Of a stretch of 64,000 nucleotides of DNA, positions 1 to 8,456 are shown piece by piece. The stretch covers positions 1,612,001 to 1,676,000 of the forward strand of contig NZ_CP178621.1 in NCBI RefSeq assembly GCF_047302465.1, given 5' to 3'. The notes beneath the pieces were generated by a model, which saw nothing but the letters and a program-made list of their open reading frames with translations, made no database searches and was not told the DNA's origin. The position numbers were made by a program, and so were the translations under genes. This DNA comes from JACMRP01 sp047302465. GTDB lineage: Bacteria; Bdellovibrionota; Bdellovibrionia; Bdellovibrionales; Bdellovibrionaceae. Positions within the stretch are counted from its first letter, which is position 1. Every line of letters starts with the position of its first letter.

Positions 1-435
1 GCTCAAGCCCAGTACACGTGCAACGATCAAAGTTATCTCGAGCAAGAGTTACTAAAACTTAAACGCAATTGCGGATCTTCCGGGGGCGGTCTTTGCGAAT
101 CTCGTGGTTATAAAGGAAGTACTGCGGAACGAGCTATCGATGCTTGTGTAAAAAATGGCTATCCAAAAAGTTTTTGCAGCCAAGGTGTCACTTGTGATGG
201 TGTTTCGCTGTGTGATTCTCGTGGTTACAAGGGCTCCACGGTTGAAGATGCTGTTGCTGCTTGTGTAAGTAATGGGTACCCAGAAAGCTTCTGTAACCAA
301 GGCGTTACTTGTGAAGGCTCGCGCCTTTGCGACTCTCGTGGTTATAAAGGTTCAACAGTCGAGTCGGCAGTTGAGGCTTGTGTTAAAAACGGTTATCCGG
401 AAAGTTTCTGTAATCAAGGCGTGAGCTGCAATTAG
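1..435 (+). CDS. Cys-rich tandem-repeat protein, C-terminal part (5' end outside window)
   Basis: Frame 1 is open from the first base to a TAG at 433-435, giving 144 residues of a protein whose start lies upstream. After a short lead-in (residues 1-31) it consists of three near-identical 39-residue units. Each begins C-[ED]-S-R-G-Y-K-G-S-T and carries four cysteines in fixed places, with a conserved N-G-Y-P-[KE]-S-F-C core. The even number of cysteines per unit suggests disulphide-bonded modules in an exported protein, but the N-terminus needed to see a signal peptide is missing. I do not recognise the family. The next gene downstream is also a small exported Cys-rich protein. Confidence 0.75.
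   Translation, partial: AQAQYTCNDQSYLEQELLKLKRNCGSSGGGLCESRGYKGSTAERAIDACVKNGYPKSFCSQGVTCDGVSLCDSRGYKGSTVEDAVAACVSNGYPESFCNQGVTCEGSRLCDSRGYKGSTVESAVEACVKNGYPESFCNQGVSCN
94..432 (+). repeat. Three in-frame 117-bp tandem repeats
   Basis: Units are 94-210, 211-327 and 328-432; the last is shortened to 35 codons by the stop. Each starts with a TGC or TGT codon, and each encodes 39 residues with four Cys. Units 2 and 3 are closer to each other than to unit 1, as expected from recent duplication inside the gene. The array may extend no further upstream, since residues 1-31 do not match the unit. Confidence 0.85.
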
Positions 436-450
436 GCGCTGGCACTGTCG

Positions 451-479
451 TTGCATTTATTTTGTTTCACATCACTATG
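451..479 (+). promoter_or_regulatory. Weak sigma70-like promoter candidate
   Basis: TTGCAT at 451-456 and ACTATG at 474-479 are separated by 17 bp and lie about 40 bp before the ATG at 521. The -10 box is poor, so this is only a candidate. Confidence 0.2.
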
Positions 480-520
480 GTGACAAAAAGAAACCACAAT
501 ATTTTTTGAAAGGTCCGTTC

Positions 521-982
521 ATGAAAAAGATTTTGCTAGCATTGATCACTTTTACTTCAATCAACAGCTTTGCATTAGAGCCTAAAGATCCCTTCTACGT
601 ATGTAATCGTGTGAACTCGGGGCCATTGAAAACGCGCTGTTTGTCGGCAATTTCTGGTCAATATGTGGATGGTCTTGCGGCTGCGGCTTGTGATCGTATT
701 CAGTCTGCTGAAGGCACCGTGCAGTGTATGGAAGCCATTGTGAACTTGGAGTTCGATTCTCGCGCAGTTGTTAGCTGCGATAGCATTACAGATGCGACAA
801 ACACCATTCAATGTCTTCGCCAAGTGGGTCAACCTGTAAGACATGGCGGTGGCGGTGTTCGCCCTCCAACAAATGACTTCCGTATGTGGGCTAAAGAGAT
901 GGCTCGCTATGGTTTGCAACAGCTTGATAATGGAAATATCTACGAGGCTCGTCGCGCTCTTGAAGATATCTTGCGTAATTAA
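521..982 (+). CDS. Small exported Cys-repeat protein
   Basis: 153 residues. ATG 521 is chosen over the upstream in-frame TTG (506) because a GAAAGG ribosome site sits 7 nt before it and a signal peptide starts there (MKKILLALITF, cleavage near SFA-LEP). The mature part has three units of the form C-x(8-11)-C-[LM]-x2-[IV], the pairs being CNRV...CLSAI, CDRI...CMEAI and CDSI...CLRQV. A Gly-rich linker and a charged C-terminal helix follow. The same spacing recurs in the minus-strand gene at 33347-33823, so the two are probably distant paralogues. Probably periplasmic; function unknown. Confidence 0.8.
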   Translation: MKKILLALITFTSINSFALEPKDPFYVCNRVNSGPLKTRCLSAISGQYVDGLAAAACDRIQSAEGTVQCMEAIVNLEFDSRAVVSCDSITDATNTIQCLRQVGQPVRHGGGGVRPPTNDFRMWAKEMARYGLQQLDNGNIYEARRALEDILRN

Positions 983-1007
983 GAAGTTTTGCGAAATGTG
1001 ATAGTAG

Positions 1008-1034
1008 AAAGCCACCTAAAAGGTGGCTTTTTAT
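1008..1034 (+). terminator. Intrinsic terminator after the Cys-repeat gene
   Basis: AAAGCCACCT / AGGTGGCTTT form a 10-bp stem with a 3-nt loop (1008-1030), followed by more T residues. It lies 26 nt after the stop at 982 and isolates that gene from tldD. Confidence 0.85.
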
Positions 1035-1126
1035 TGCCTCTACAGCGCGTCAGGGACCAGGTTCCGCCAAAACATTGGTAAGTCGCGTTTTTACTGTGCT
1101 AGGCTTTGTTCTCGATCGGAGAACTT

Positions 1127-2488
1127 ATGGATATCAAAAGCCTTTTGCAGTCCCTAGATCTTAAATCTATCCCTTGTGAGTATTGTGACGTGCGAGTGGA
1201 AGAAACTTTCGAAAGTAAAGTCCGCTTCCAAAATCACGAACTCACAACCGCTGTCGAAGAAAGCTCTGTCGGAGCCTTTTTACGCGTTCGCCAGCATGGG
1301 CAGTGGTATTTCTCTGCGACAACTGATTTACAAACTTTACCGCAACAACTTTTAGATTTAGCGAACTCTCCAGACATCGGTGGCGGGGAAAAGTGGCATT
1401 CAGTTCCAGAAAATAACGGCACTTACGAGAACATGAGCTATGTGAATAACAATCCTTCTCGGATCCCACTTGCAGAGAAAGTGGCGCTGATGGCTTCTTA
1501 CGATAAGTTGTCTTTGCAAAACCCGGCCGTGAAAAGCAGTCGTATGGTGTATGGAGATCACTATAAAATAAAGACTTATAAGAATTCCTCTGGGACCTTC
1601 TTTCAGTTCGATTTTGCTCAATGTGGCGGAAGTCTTGGAATGGACCTAGTCGACGGAGATAAAAAGTTTTCGGACCGTATTCCCATTTATGGTGAAACTT
1701 TCGAGCAACTTAAAGGCAGAGATGCTCAGTTAGTGAAGTATATTGGTGAAGCAACTCAGTTTTTACATGCGCCACTTCTTAAGCCCGGGAAATACAGCCT
1801 GGCGCTAACACCGCAAGTTGCAGGAGTTTTTGTGCACGAGTCCTTCGGGCATATGTCTGAAGCAGACGCCATGATCGGGGACCCGGTCGCCAAGGAAACT
1901 TGGAAGATCGGTAAGAAGGTCGCGGCTGATTTTATTTCTATCGTCGATTCCGGAGACCACAAAGGCGGCTCTGGCTATTGTCCCATCGATGACGAAGGTC
2001 AACGAGCACAAAAGAATTATCTAATCAAAAACGGTCTTTTGACAGGACGTCTTCATTCTTACGAAACGGCCTTAGCTATGGATGAGAAACCCACTGGCAA
2101 TGGTCGTGCGATTACTTTTGAATATGAACCTATTGTTCGTATGACGTCGACCTACATTGAAAATGGCACAATGAATTTGGATGAACTTTACCGCAAAGCT
2201 GAAGGCGGAGTTTTGGTTGAAGACTTCCAGTACGGTACTGGGGGCGACCTCTTTACGATTGCTCCAGGCAGAGCTTACTTAATCAAAGATGGAAAGCCTA
2301 CGACTCCAGTACGTGCGAACGTTATCACAGGCCAAATCTTTGAGACCTTATTAAACATTGAAGCCATCGCCAATGATTTTGATTTGCATCACAGTGCACT
2401 TGGGGGTTGTGGGAAAAATCAACAGTCCCCTTTGCCAGTCGCTGATGGTGGTCCGACAATTCTTGTGAAAGACATGCAGGTTAGCTAA
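1127..2488 (+). CDS. tldD: TldD family metalloprotease subunit
   Basis: 453 residues, the usual TldD length. The HExxxH zinc motif is visible as HESFGH at residues 237-242, followed by MSEAD, as in TldD proteins. The C-terminal part has the family's Gly-rich QYGTGGD segment. ATG 1127 is preferred to the TTG at 1106 because GGAG lies 5 nt before it and the TTG has no ribosome site. The stop shares one base with the start of the next gene (TAATG), so the two subunits are translationally coupled. In E. coli, TldD/TldE is a cytoplasmic protease heterodimer acting on the CcdA antitoxin and on modified peptides. The substrate here is unknown. Confidence 0.93.
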   Translation: MDIKSLLQSLDLKSIPCEYCDVRVEETFESKVRFQNHELTTAVEESSVGAFLRVRQHGQWYFSATTDLQTLPQQLLDLANSPDIGGGEKWHSVPENNGTYENMSYVNNNPSRIPLAEKVALMASYDKLSLQNPAVKSSRMVYGDHYKIKTYKNSSGTFFQFDFAQCGGSLGMDLVDGDKKFSDRIPIYGETFEQLKGRDAQLVKYIGEATQFLHAPLLKPGKYSLALTPQVAGVFVHESFGHMSEADAMIGDPVAKETWKIGKKVAADFISIVDSGDHKGGSGYCPIDDEGQRAQKNYLIKNGLLTGRLHSYETALAMDEKPTGNGRAITFEYEPIVRMTSTYIENGTMNLDELYRKAEGGVLVEDFQYGTGGDLFTIAPGRAYLIKDGKPTTPVRANVITGQIFETLLNIEAIANDFDLHHSALGGCGKNQQSPLPVADGGPTILVKDMQVS

Positions 2489-3708
2489 TGCAACACGATC
2501 TTTTAAAAATTCATAAAGACATGACTGCGCTTAAAATTCAGGGAAATAAAATCTCTGGTCTTCAAACGCAGAAGATTCAAAAGTCTGCGGCGCGCGTATT
2601 TAAGGGTGGCCAGGTCTATTCGTCGGCCTTTGTTGGTAGCATCGACGATCAAGCCCTTTTAGGAAAAGCTGAGCATGCAGGCAACGTAGGTATTGCATAC
2701 GATTATGCTCTGCCAAAAACTGCGGGATTCGAAAGCACACACATCGCTAAAGAATCTCGTGGATCGGCGCTCAATCGCTTTAAAGATTTCTTCCATGATT
2801 TGCAAAAGCAGTATCCACACCTTTACTGGAGTGGACATGCGAACTTTACGAAATCAACTCGGTATTTTACTAGCAGTTATACCGGAAACTTACATACGTC
2901 TGGCGAAACCGTGGAAGCCACTTTGCTATATAAGCAATTCGGCTCTGCAGATTTTGCAGAGGGCTGGATGTTTATTGATGGACCCGATTACGATTTCAAC
3001 AAATTTTATGCTAAGGCAGAGCCTTTGTTAAAAGCGGTTGGTCAAAAAGCAGCAATTGATTCTAAAAAGATGCCAGTTCTATTGATGGACAACTGGAGTT
3101 TTATGGAGCGAATTGCTCAGGATATGAAACCTGAAAAATTCCACGCGGGCAGTACTGCTTTGTCTGGAAAGTTGGGCGAGCAAGTCTTTAACTCCCAAGT
3201 GAGTTTTCAAGATGTGAGTCTAAATCCAGCGAAAGGTCGTTTTAGAGGCTTTGATGGGGAAGGGGTTCTGCACACCAACCCAATGGTTTTTGAAAACGGT
3301 ACGTTCAGCAAAGTTCTTTATGACTTGCGCCAAGCCACAAAAGCCAATACGCAAAGCACTGGAAATGGTCTGCGTAGTTTCAATACGGGCGTAAATTGCG
3401 GCGTTCATGAGCTTGTTTTGGCTCCAGGCAAAACACCTGTGTGGGAAATGATCAAATCACTTCCTGAGTGTTTGGTAGTAGCAATGAGTTACGGCGGTAC
3501 GATCACTGAACAGTGGGAGTATTCTTACCCTGTACAAGTGGGATTCTTATTCCGCCATGGACAGCCAGTAGGCCGAGTTCCATCTGTGAGTGTGAAAGGT
3601 CTTTTCAAAGATATCTTAGGCAAAGACCTGATTGCTATTTCCAGTGACAGCTTCTCGGGCTCATTCTCTCCATGTGTGCTCACGCAAATGGAAGTCGTCG
3701 GGCACTAG
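2488..3708 (+). CDS. tldE: TldE/PmbA-like partner of TldD
   Basis: 406 residues starting with ATG 2488, which overlaps the tldD stop. It lacks the HExxxH motif, as expected for the non-metal-binding TldE/PmbA subunit. Typical family stretches are visible toward the end, such as GNGLRSFNTGV and the SYGGTITEQWEYSYPVQVG region. Together with TldD it would form a cytoplasmic heterodimeric peptidase. It is shorter than E. coli PmbA (about 450 residues) and its N-terminal domain is divergent, so the assignment rests on gene order and the C-terminal half. It converges on the minus-strand gene ending at 3729, with only 20 bp between them. Confidence 0.85.
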   Translation: MQHDLLKIHKDMTALKIQGNKISGLQTQKIQKSAARVFKGGQVYSSAFVGSIDDQALLGKAEHAGNVGIAYDYALPKTAGFESTHIAKESRGSALNRFKDFFHDLQKQYPHLYWSGHANFTKSTRYFTSSYTGNLHTSGETVEATLLYKQFGSADFAEGWMFIDGPDYDFNKFYAKAEPLLKAVGQKAAIDSKKMPVLLMDNWSFMERIAQDMKPEKFHAGSTALSGKLGEQVFNSQVSFQDVSLNPAKGRFRGFDGEGVLHTNPMVFENGTFSKVLYDLRQATKANTQSTGNGLRSFNTGVNCGVHELVLAPGKTPVWEMIKSLPECLVVAMSYGGTITEQWEYSYPVQVGFLFRHGQPVGRVPSVSVKGLFKDILGKDLIAISSDSFSGSFSPCVLTQMEVVGH

Positions 3709-3728
3709 AAAAGTAGGTAACGGAGGCT

Positions 3729-5540
3729 CTATGGATTTACAACTAAGGTGGCGTTTCCGTCCTCTTCCCATTCAACATCAGCGAATTGTGCAAATGTTCG
3801 CGTGCCATTTGCGGTCGTCAAAGTCTGCTGTCTACTAAGCTTTCCTGCTTTGAGGTAACCTGTGTCTGGAAAGACCTCAGTCTTAGAACAGCCAATCACA
3901 CTTACGGATCCATGCTTAGTACTAAAAGTGACTTCACCATCAGAGCCACACTTTGAACCATGCAGCTTCGCCACAAGCCCAGTTTCGGTGAATTCTGCAA
4001 ATTCCGCTTCGTACCACTGACCTCGTACCTTCGCTGTCATGTCAGTTATATAATCTAGACTATGCACAGACTTCACAGCGCCAGAGGGCCATACACTCAC
4101 TTCTTTAATCTTCTTAACTGTACGTAAATTAGCATTTTTAACTTCATCCAAGGTAAAAAACTTACTAAGACTTCCGTCAGCAAAAAACTCAACTTTGATG
4201 CCGTTGAACGGGCGCGAGCCCTTGTTCACGAGCTCCCAGGTTTTGCCATCAGGTGTTTTCCAAAAGCCGATGGCCCCGTTTTTACAAGCTAGGATATCGC
4301 CATTTGAATTAAACTCAGCCCAACCACACTGCATGGTATAGCCCGCATCAGTGAGTAGCAGTGCCTGGTCTTCATAGAGAGGCCTTTGATGCTCGTCAAA
4401 CTTGAGAGAATCGCCATTGATGGGAAACCAACGTCCATGCAATTGGACCAAAGGTAATCGTGGGTCAAACGGATCTGTGTAATAGTGGAACTTAATCTTC
4501 TCTAAAACACCTTGCTCCGAAATACTCACGGCCCTTACGTCACCTTTGAAAAGTTGAAGATCCAAAGGAACGGAGCCCCCAGCTTCAGCAACACTACGAT
4601 CCTCATACAGGCGCAAGTAAATTCCATAATCTCCTGTAGTCACTACGGTCGATTTTCCTAAGATCGGTAGAGTCATGGATTTGGCATCAATCAAGACTGT
4701 CGATTTCAATAAACCACTTGGGTAAAACTCAACCCGCGGGCCGGACGCGCGTATTTTCGCCTGAAAAACTTGCTTGTCCCACAAAAACTCAAATTGCGTA
4801 TCGGAGATTGCCCATGCGGAGAGGATATTCTCATCATTCAAGAACATTACCTCGGCCTTGGAAATATCTATAGGTACGCCACCTTGCGCATCCGCTACTT
4901 TAAACTGAGTCAGCTGAAGAAGTTCGATGTAACTTTTTAAAGACATCTTTTCATAGGCTTTTGTGCTCATGACGGCATTGAGGTATCTGGTATTAATTGA
5001 GTTCGTTTGTCCGACCTCATCAGACGTAGCCTCTCTCAAAATCAGCTCATGCAGAATAAGACCGGCCTTGCTATTGGCATCCATCAAATCCCAAAGATCC
5101 TGATTGATGGTGTAGCGACTATCGCCGGGAAACTTGACAGTTTGTTGCACTGCCAGTTGTTCTAATCCACAACCAGCTGGTACAAAGCCACCTCCGGTGT
5201 CTGGAATATCAATCAAGTTCGAGCCCTTAATAAATTTGGCCTCTTTCATGAAGGAACTCCACCATTCACGATACATTCTGGCGCGGCTCGGGTTGATCTT
5301 TTTCACTCGAGCTAACAAGAGATCCAATTTCTTTTCATAGCTTAATGTAGCTGCCCCAAGATCTAAAACCATCTGTCGTTTTTCTTTTGCCTCGAAATGA
5401 TCATAGAACTGAACCGAGGTGATTTTGTTTTTTGCATTTCTGCACACCACGGCGTCACCACCGTTACCCACGTCTTTGCCATCAGCTGCAAAGGCCGAAG
5501 TGGCTCCTAACAAAAAAGCTAAAATAAAGATCTTGTTCAT
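3729..5540 (-). CDS. Large exported protein with GNGGD motif
   Basis: 603 residues with a clear signal peptide (MNKIFILAFLLGATSAFAAD). Right after cleavage comes DVGNGGDAVVC (residues 23-33), a motif I recall from exported proteins of Bdellovibrio-like bacteria; no domain name is claimed. The rest is a long beta-rich sequence without membrane segments or catalytic motifs I can recognise. Its ATG overlaps the stop of the upstream TIGR02147 regulator by 4 nt (ATGA), so the two are co-translated. Likely periplasmic or secreted; function unknown. Confidence 0.8.
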   Translation of the reverse strand: MNKIFILAFLLGATSAFAADGKDVGNGGDAVVCRNAKNKITSVQFYDHFEAKEKRQMVLDLGAATLSYEKKLDLLLARVKKINPSRARMYREWWSSFMKEAKFIKGSNLIDIPDTGGGFVPAGCGLEQLAVQQTVKFPGDSRYTINQDLWDLMDANSKAGLILHELILREATSDEVGQTNSINTRYLNAVMSTKAYEKMSLKSYIELLQLTQFKVADAQGGVPIDISKAEVMFLNDENILSAWAISDTQFEFLWDKQVFQAKIRASGPRVEFYPSGLLKSTVLIDAKSMTLPILGKSTVVTTGDYGIYLRLYEDRSVAEAGGSVPLDLQLFKGDVRAVSISEQGVLEKIKFHYYTDPFDPRLPLVQLHGRWFPINGDSLKFDEHQRPLYEDQALLLTDAGYTMQCGWAEFNSNGDILACKNGAIGFWKTPDGKTWELVNKGSRPFNGIKVEFFADGSLSKFFTLDEVKNANLRTVKKIKEVSVWPSGAVKSVHSLDYITDMTAKVRGQWYEAEFAEFTETGLVAKLHGSKCGSDGEVTFSTKHGSVSVIGCSKTEVFPDTGYLKAGKLSRQQTLTTANGTRTFAQFADVEWEEDGNATLVVNP

Positions 5541-6367
5541 GTCTCATTCCTTTTTTGATTTTCTTTTTGCCAGTCCAGGGGGAAGAACTGCATGGATAAA
5601 CAATAGAGTGAATTTTTATTGTCGGTGTCCTGAACGTCTTTGCAGAATCGACGCCGGAATTCCTTCAGAGCTTCTTTGGCTTCCGGCAGTTTGTTGACAT
5701 CAATACCCATCATCGTACTTGAAAACTCGCGGAACTCCATGGGAACTTCTTCAAGAGCCGCATCTGCTTTTTTAAGAATTTGAAAATGATGGTTTTTCAC
5801 AGCTCTGGAAGCCATCGTATCGGGTGTCGCCAGATCTCTTTCTGTCTGAACCCATTTTCCCTCTGTGCTTTTCTCTATTAAACCTAGGCGCTGCAATCTT
5901 TTTACGGCCGATTTGGCGGCGTCTTTATCGATACCCAGGCGCTTTGCAATCCAACTCAGAGATGGTTGAAAGTCCTTGATCTCGGTCAGCTCCATAACAG
6001 CAAAGTGAACCCAGTTGGCGATGGTTTCAAAGGCGTCCATGTTCATCTGTGAAAAAGAGAAACTGGACTGAATCTGTTTTAGTTTTTTCTGGGCCTGTTC
6101 GCGGGCCAAAGCACTTCTTGCATGCGATGCTTGTACTAAAAGGACGAATTGTTCCGATTCACGATTTCCGAGATGAAGCTTTTTCGCAATCACAACGGCC
6201 GATTGATAGGATAGGCCCTTCTTGTGTCTCAAGATCTCTGACAGCTTCGATGGTGACAGCTGCAAATCTCTGGCATAAGCCCGCATCGAGTAATTCCCAT
6301 TGCGGGTATGACGACGCTCATACTCAGCTTTAATAATATGACGGTAGTCTGTTCCTACATTGCTCAT
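5537..6367 (-). CDS. TIGR02147/DUF4423-type regulator
   Basis: 276 residues. The N-terminal helix-turn-helix (about 15-80) has the family pattern YSMRAYARDLQLSPSKLSEIL. A basic linker follows, then a second winged-helix-like region (about 105-180, LSWIAKRLGID) and a conserved C-terminal region ending near FFPLDW. Length and layout fit TIGR02147 proteins, a family known mainly from Bdellovibrio and Fibrobacter. It directly precedes and overlaps (4 nt) the exported GNGGD protein. The inverted repeats at 6369-6385 and 6423-6437 just upstream could be its own operators. The ribosome site is poor and partly inside the first palindrome, so the start codon is less certain than the frame. Confidence 0.8.
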   Translation of the reverse strand: MSNVGTDYRHIIKAEYERRHTRNGNYSMRAYARDLQLSPSKLSEILRHKKGLSYQSAVVIAKKLHLGNRESEQFVLLVQASHARSALAREQAQKKLKQIQSSFSFSQMNMDAFETIANWVHFAVMELTEIKDFQPSLSWIAKRLGIDKDAAKSAVKRLQRLGLIEKSTEGKWVQTERDLATPDTMASRAVKNHHFQILKKADAALEEVPMEFREFSSTMMGIDVNKLPEAKEALKEFRRRFCKDVQDTDNKNSLYCLSMQFFPLDWQKENQKRNET

Positions 6368-6368
6368 T

Positions 6369-6385
6369 GGGAACGTTGTATTCCC
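6369..6385. promoter_or_regulatory. Inverted repeat GGGAA-N7-TTCCC at the regulator start
   Basis: The arms are 6369-6373 and 6381-6385, with a 7-nt spacer, 2 nt upstream of the start codon of the TIGR02147 gene. A second dyad of the same design lies 53 bp further upstream. The position suggests autoregulation; that is inference from placement only. Confidence 0.4.
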
Positions 6386-6422
6386 TGAAATTAATAAATG
6401 GAACTAAATAGGAATCTGACGC

Positions 6423-6437
6423 GGAACACATCATTCC
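6423..6437. promoter_or_regulatory. Inverted repeat GGAA-N7-TTCC, second copy
   Basis: The arms are 6423-6426 and 6434-6437 with the same 7-nt spacer as the dyad at 6369-6385. Both copies share GGAAC at the left arm edge. The centres are about 53 bp apart, near five helical turns, which would place two bound dimers on one DNA face. Confidence 0.35.
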
Positions 6438-6490
6438 CCCAAATTCCCCAAGAAGGGAGATAGTGCTTCCTTTGAAGAAAGTGTCTTTTT

Positions 6491-6558
6491 TTATTTTATC
6501 ACACGACGATGTCTTGAAAGTACTCTGGCAATTCGGCGCGGGGATACAGGTAATAGTT
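6491..6558 (-). pseudogene. C-terminal remnant of a LysR-type regulator
   Basis: Just past the histidine kinase stop, the minus strand encodes YLYPRAELPEYFQDIVV then TGA. The intact LysR protein at 10401-11264 ends WYPRTEMPDYFQEIVRVIK. If one missing base is restored after ATCGTC, the remnant reads DIVRVIK followed by TAA at 6491-6493, matching the intact tail to its last residue. Nothing of the remaining ~260 residues is present. It is a decayed relic of a second copy or relative of that LysR gene, truncated by whatever placed the kinase cassette here. Confidence 0.7.
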
Positions 6559-6560
6559 TT

Positions 6561-8456
6561 CTAGGTAACTATTGGCAATAAGCAGGTGATCGTCGTTCCC
6601 TCGTTAACTTTAGATTGAATCGAGAGGCGACCATCACCTTTTTTAAGTGTTGCGCGTACTTGGTGAAGACCAAGGCCTGTGCCATTAGTTTTACCGAACG
6701 TAAACCCTTTTGCGCCAACTTTTCGGAGAGTTTCAGAGGACATTCCTACGCCAGTGTCGCGTACTTCGAGAGTGAGAGTCTGCTCTTTTAAGTTCAAATC
6801 TGATTTGATAAAAATTGTGCCCGGATTATTGCCAATGGCCTCAATCGAGTTGTTTAAAATATTCGACAGTGCTCTTGCGAAGTCCGCGGCATCTACTCTG
6901 ACAAGGGCCTCTGGAAGCGAGTTCAAAAGGCAAATCTGAAGTTGACTATTCTCAACCAAAAGCATTTTTTCTGACAGCACGTTTTCACAAACTTCTTTAA
7001 ATGAAGTTCGGGCCACTGGGGAGCTCTTGGCTGAGTCCGCTGCGGCCTCCTGTAATGTGAACAGGTTCTTGCTTTTAGCTTTTTGCAGCATGGAGTTAGC
7101 GATCTCATTAATTCTCTGTGTAGAGCCTTTTAGCAAGTCACGTTTCTCGTCACTAGCTTCTTGTAAGTGATCACTTAGTAAATTCAGAGCGCTTAATGGA
7201 GAGCGAATGTCATGAGCCATCTGAGTAGCTAGGTTAGCAATTTCAGAATGAATCTTATTTTCTATAACCACACGGTCGGCGTTGAACTTAAGGTCACGGA
7301 TATGGGCACCCAAACCAATCGAGAAGAATGAAACTTCCAAAAGAGATCCTAATAGAATCCCGTTTTCAGTAACAAACGAAGGAGGCAAAACTCCGGCATC
7401 TTTTAGGCCATAGAGCGAAGCCCCGATAATATAAAACAAAATCGCTGGAAGATAATACGGCGCAAATTTCGATTTCTTGACCAGTCCTACGATGCCAGCA
7501 GGGACAAAGATAAGGGGCAAGCATGAAGTAGCAATACCGACTAGTCGGATCACTGTGTTTCCATAAGACACGATCGAGAAGATGGCGAGAAATGCTGAAA
7601 ATACAGAGAATCCTTTTAGGAGCCAGTCTATTTTTATGGCGCTTTCCTTGGTATTCAAGGAAACCCGCGTAAACTGACTTAAACTAAAAAACATAAACGC
7701 TACGAAGAACAAAGTACTGACTTTGTTCCAATGTGGCAGATCTGGCCATAAATACTTATAGGCGATCCCGTGCAGTGACATCTGGGCAACAACAACTGAC
7801 AAGATATAAAAAAAATATCGGCTGAATAACCGACCACCGAACGACATAAAAATAAAAAGGCTATAAGCCAAAATGAATAAAATGATTCCGTAATAGACAC
7901 CAAAAAAGAGGAATTTCTTTTGAGTATGGTGGAGCATCTCGATGTCAGAATAAATCTCAAAAGGAAATTGCATCGAACCAGTGGTTTTTAGCTCAATAGC
8001 CAAAGTGATGCTCTCATTTGTAGGAACGTGAATCGGAAAAAGGTATTCACTATCAGCAACGACGCGCTCGCTGAATGGGACAAGTTTACCGGATTTAGCT
8101 TCAAACAGTTTTTTACCGCTTTTGTCGAAGCCTACAATCAAGATATTTTGCATCGAGGGATAGCCAAATCGCAAAATGTAATCTTGGACGTCATTGGAGT
8201 TAGAAAGTGTTAAGAGTACTAGCGCCCATTGGGAGTTATAACCAGATAGTTCACGGGCGCTGACGGGGGTTGGCAGTTTCTGATGAAGCTCTTCAAGATT
8301 TGTTACTTCAGTCAGGTTAAATTGCGGTTTAAAAAACTGAGACTTCGTTAATACCGCGTCGGATGCCATAAAGGATCCTTGTAAAGGTAATTCCGCAGCC
8401 GAAGCGCTCATTGAAAATATGAAGATAGATAGAAGAAGTAAATAAACTACTTTCAT
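6561..8456 (-). CDS. Sensor histidine kinase with 7TM-DISM module
   Basis: 631 residues: signal peptide (1-20), an extracytoplasmic beta domain (about 25-175), seven transmembrane helices (about 182-385), then a kinase core. The H box is MAHDIRSPLSAL with His415. The N box is NILNNSIEAI (532-541), the G1 box DTGVG (567-571) and the G2 box GTGLGL (592-597). This is the 7TMR-DISM histidine kinase layout, which senses an unknown, often carbohydrate-like or small-molecule ligand outside the inner membrane. No receiver domain is fused and no response regulator gene is nearby, so the partner is elsewhere. It is the last gene of a four-gene operon, overlapping the thioesterase gene upstream by 4 nt. 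Confidence 0.9.
   Translation of the reverse strand: MKVVYLLLLSIFIFSMSASAAELPLQGSFMASDAVLTKSQFFKPQFNLTEVTNLEELHQKLPTPVSARELSGYNSQWALVLLTLSNSNDVQDYILRFGYPSMQNILIVGFDKSGKKLFEAKSGKLVPFSERVVADSEYLFPIHVPTNESITLAIELKTTGSMQFPFEIYSDIEMLHHTQKKFLFFGVYYGIILFILAYSLFIFMSFGGRLFSRYFFYILSVVVAQMSLHGIAYKYLWPDLPHWNKVSTLFFVAFMFFSLSQFTRVSLNTKESAIKIDWLLKGFSVFSAFLAIFSIVSYGNTVIRLVGIATSCLPLIFVPAGIVGLVKKSKFAPYYLPAILFYIIGASLYGLKDAGVLPPSFVTENGILLGSLLEVSFFSIGLGAHIRDLKFNADRVVIENKIHSEIANLATQMAHDIRSPLSALNLLSDHLQEASDEKRDLLKGSTQRINEIANSMLQKAKSKNLFTLQEAAADSAKSSPVARTSFKEVCENVLSEKMLLVENSQLQICLLNSLPEALVRVDAADFARALSNILNNSIEAIGNNPGTIFIKSDLNLKEQTLTLEVRDTGVGMSSETLRKVGAKGFTFGKTNGTGLGLHQVRATLKKGDGRLSIQSKVNEGTTITCLLPIVT

Noticed and set aside
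94..432. CRISPR-like array from the 117-bp repeats
   Set aside because: The units are contiguous without spacers and are in-frame coding sequence; they are protein repeats.
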